64,000 bases of DNA, from positions 1,178,001-1,242,000 of the forward strand of contig CAWFLL010000004.1 in the NCBI GenBank assembly GCA_963816785.1, in the 5' to 3' direction. Under the pieces are notes generated by a model. That model saw only the letters and a program-made list of their open reading frames with translations, was not told where the DNA came from and made no database searches. Within the stretch, counting starts at the first letter, position 1; each line of letters starts with the position of its first letter. Of the stretch, positions 62,210-64,000 are shown in pieces. Made by a program: the position numbers and the translations under genes. This stretch comes from VRUE01 sp963816785. Lineage in GTDB: Bacteria; Actinomycetota; Thermoleophilia; Solirubrobacterales; 70-9.

Positions 62210-64000
62210 CTAGTTCGCGAGCTGCTTCTTCAGGATCAGCGAGATGCCGCTGGAGGCGCCGTGGTCGCCGCCGTCGGGGGTGAAGGTGACGGTGACCCGG
62301 ACCCGGGCTTTGCCCTTCTCCTTGAGCTGCTTCAGCGCCTTGCCCTTGGCCGCGATCGGAAGGGTCACCGCTCCGGCGCCCGCCGCCCGCTTGCTCTTCT
62401 TCTTCACCTTCTTGCCCGAGGCCGCGACCTGGCCGGGACCGGAGACGTTGATCGTGAGCGCGATCGTCCCCTTCTTGCGGTTCCGCTTCTGTTTGCCGAT
62501 CCGGAACTCGTAGGAGGGCGAGATCGCGATCGCCCCGCTCCCCGAGGCCGGCGTTCCCGCGGCATCGACCGCGGTCGCCGTGACCTGGTAGGTGCCCGGC
62601 GCAGAATAGGTGTGCGAGACCGAGGTCCCGCCGGCGCTTGATCCGTCGCCGAAGTTGAAGGTGTTCGACGCGATCGGCCAGACGTCGAACGGCGACGCCG
62701 AGAACGCGACCGGCACGCCGACCGTCCCCGAGGAAGGGATCGATAGGCCGCGCATCTCGGGTGGGCTGGCGTCGTAGCCCGCCGCCTGGGCGATCTGGTT
62801 GGAGCCGTCGGATCGGTTCCAGACCACGGTCGCGTTGCCCGAGCCGTCGATGGCGGCATCCGGGTGGAGGAAGTCGGGGCTGGTGGCGGAGACTTCCTCC
62901 GGATCAGAGAAGCCGTCCGCGCCCAAGCGGATCGCTGCCTTGACAACCCGGGTTTCGTCCGAGGTGCTGCCCGGCCAGGCGACGACCGCATCCCCGGCGC
63001 TGTTCATCGCGAGGTCGATGTCGGGAGGGCCGCTCGCTTCGCCTACCGGGGTCACGTCCTCCGGGGACGAGGAGAAGCTGCCGCCCGGGGGGCGGTTGGA
63101 TGCCTGGATGAAGGATTCGTCTTCGTCCGACCGTGTCCAGACGGCTGTCGCCGAGCCGCCCGGGGGTCATCGCTATCAGGGAACCGAAGGCACTCTCACC
63201 GGCTTCGGAGAGGTCGTCGGCGGCCCCGAATCCGCCGCCGTCCGGGCGGACCGATGCCTCGATGATGGAGAAGGTGCCATCCGACTCTGACCCAGACCGC
63301 GACCGCGTTGCCGGCGGCGTCGATCGCGACGTCCGGTTCGAACGAGTCATTGCCGGCGCCCGAGATGACTTCGGGCGAGGAGAAGCCGCCACCGGCTGGG
63401 CGATCCGACGCTTCGATCACTTGATCGGTCCCGTCGTTGTAGCGCCAGACGATGACCGCGTTTCCGTCCGCGTCGATGGCGATCGAAGGTTCAACCGCGC
63501 TCTGGCCTTCGACGATCGGAAGCGAGACCCTGACGGGAGGGGAGAAGCTGCCGCCGGCGGGGCGGACCGATGCCTCGACGAAGGTGGCGTTTACATCCTC
63601 TTCGGAGTCGGGATCCCGCCGCGTCCAGACGACGGCGGTGTCGCCGTCGGCGTTTACTGCGATCTGAATAGCGTTCGGGATCACCGATTTGGGCATCGTC
63701 GCGACGTCCGCCGCTGGCAGGAAGGCGCTCCCGGACGATCGGGTCGCGGCCTGAATCACGTAGTTGCCAGGGGGATTGACAAGTCGCTTCCAGACGGCGA
63801 CCGCCTGCCCGCCTCCGGTTGTCTCCACCTGAGGTTCGGTGACCCCCGCGGCCAATTCCGCAGGCGCGGAAAAGTCATCGCCCGGGTTGCGGGTCGAGGC
63901 CTCGCCGTGAAAGCCGGCGTTGGTGGTGTTGTCCTTCTCCCAGATCGCCGTCGTGCCGCCGCCGTCGTCCATCGCGACGACCGGGTTAGTGGCATCCCTG
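62210..64000 (-). CDS. Secreted repeat protein with PKD domain (incomplete, frame changes)
   Basis: The gene runs off the right edge; the visible part is the C-terminal ~595 residues. It contains several ~60-70-residue beta repeats of the type PSIAIDADGNAVIVWRYNDGTDQVIEASDRPAGGGFSSP, probably propeller-like blades, followed by a PKD-like domain (NTFNFGDGSSAGG...HTYSAPGTYQVTATA) and a Lys-rich C-terminus. Frame changes occur near 63270 and 63165 within intact repeats, probably errors. Resembles the secreted protein at 53805 in overall design. Likely surface-bound; function unknown. Its N-terminus and any signal peptide lie outside the window. Confidence 0.65.

Overview
The window is very GC-rich DNA that is dense with genes. 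Many neighbours overlap by 1-4 bases (ATGA, GTGA or TTGA junctions), and GTG and TTG starts are common. Gene content suggests an actinobacterium of the Thermoleophilia/Solirubrobacterales type: a fused PafB-PafC WYL regulator, an AccA3-like acyl-CoA carboxylase alpha chain, DUF559/AbiEi-like proteins, and secreted proteins with ten-residue 'NSVTxAKIRK' repeats. This placement is inferred from gene content, not measured.

Region 1 (1-20219) is a surface-polysaccharide locus. It starts inside an RmlA-type nucleotidyltransferase and holds about eight glycosyltransferases, a Wzm/Wzt ABC exporter whose Wzt has a C-terminal carbohydrate-binding-like domain, and three SAM methyltransferases, two of which carry C-terminal coiled-coil or basic tails. 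It also has two tandem NAD-dependent epimerases of the CDP-paratose 2-epimerase type, GT-C-like membrane proteins and a polyprenol-phosphate-mannose-synthase-like enzyme. The layout resembles ABC-dependent O-antigen or capsule export with a methyltransferase/coiled-coil chain terminator.

Region 2 (20304-27252) is a two-module non-ribosomal peptide synthetase, A-T-C-A-T-TE, coupled to a 4'-phosphopantetheinyl transferase. Its thioesterase has a Cys in place of the usual nucleophilic Ser and an insertion of two repeats of a kind otherwise seen beside glycosyltransferases. The gene is interrupted by at least ten frame changes.

Region 3 (27279-46349) is mixed: a secreted clan-A glycosidase, a PPOX protein, a penicillin-acylase-family hydrolase, an MBL hydrolase, PafBC, a YhaM-like HD nuclease, an ArsC-like reductase, a large secreted protein with a papain-like Cys/His arrangement, a STAND-type ATPase regulator, an SRPBCC protein, an alpha/beta hydrolase, tRNA-Phe, a GH15-like protein and a GNAT acetyltransferase.

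Region 4 (46350-64000) is largely housekeeping: a LOG-like protein, an MrfA-like helicase and FolP in one overlapping unit, a HAD phosphatase, a DtxR-family regulator, an aminotransferase, a DUF559 protein, a YVTN/PKD surface protein, SucCD, a second HAD hydrolase, a sulfatase, a biotin carboxylase and an incomplete secreted repeat protein.

Three patterns cut across the annotation. (i) Many genes have a TANNNT -10 box only 6-13 bases before the start codon, which suggests leaderless transcripts. At four divergent pairs a symmetric A-N3-TA-N3-T box could serve both directions. (ii) Two families of short repeated coding elements sit at gene starts or junctions and encode leader peptides that overlap the next start codon. 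(iii) Several genes, mostly between 8 and 26 kb, are broken by one-base frame changes while their motifs stay intact. These look more like sequence errors than decayed genes. No CRISPR array, rRNA, insertion sequence or phage gene was seen.
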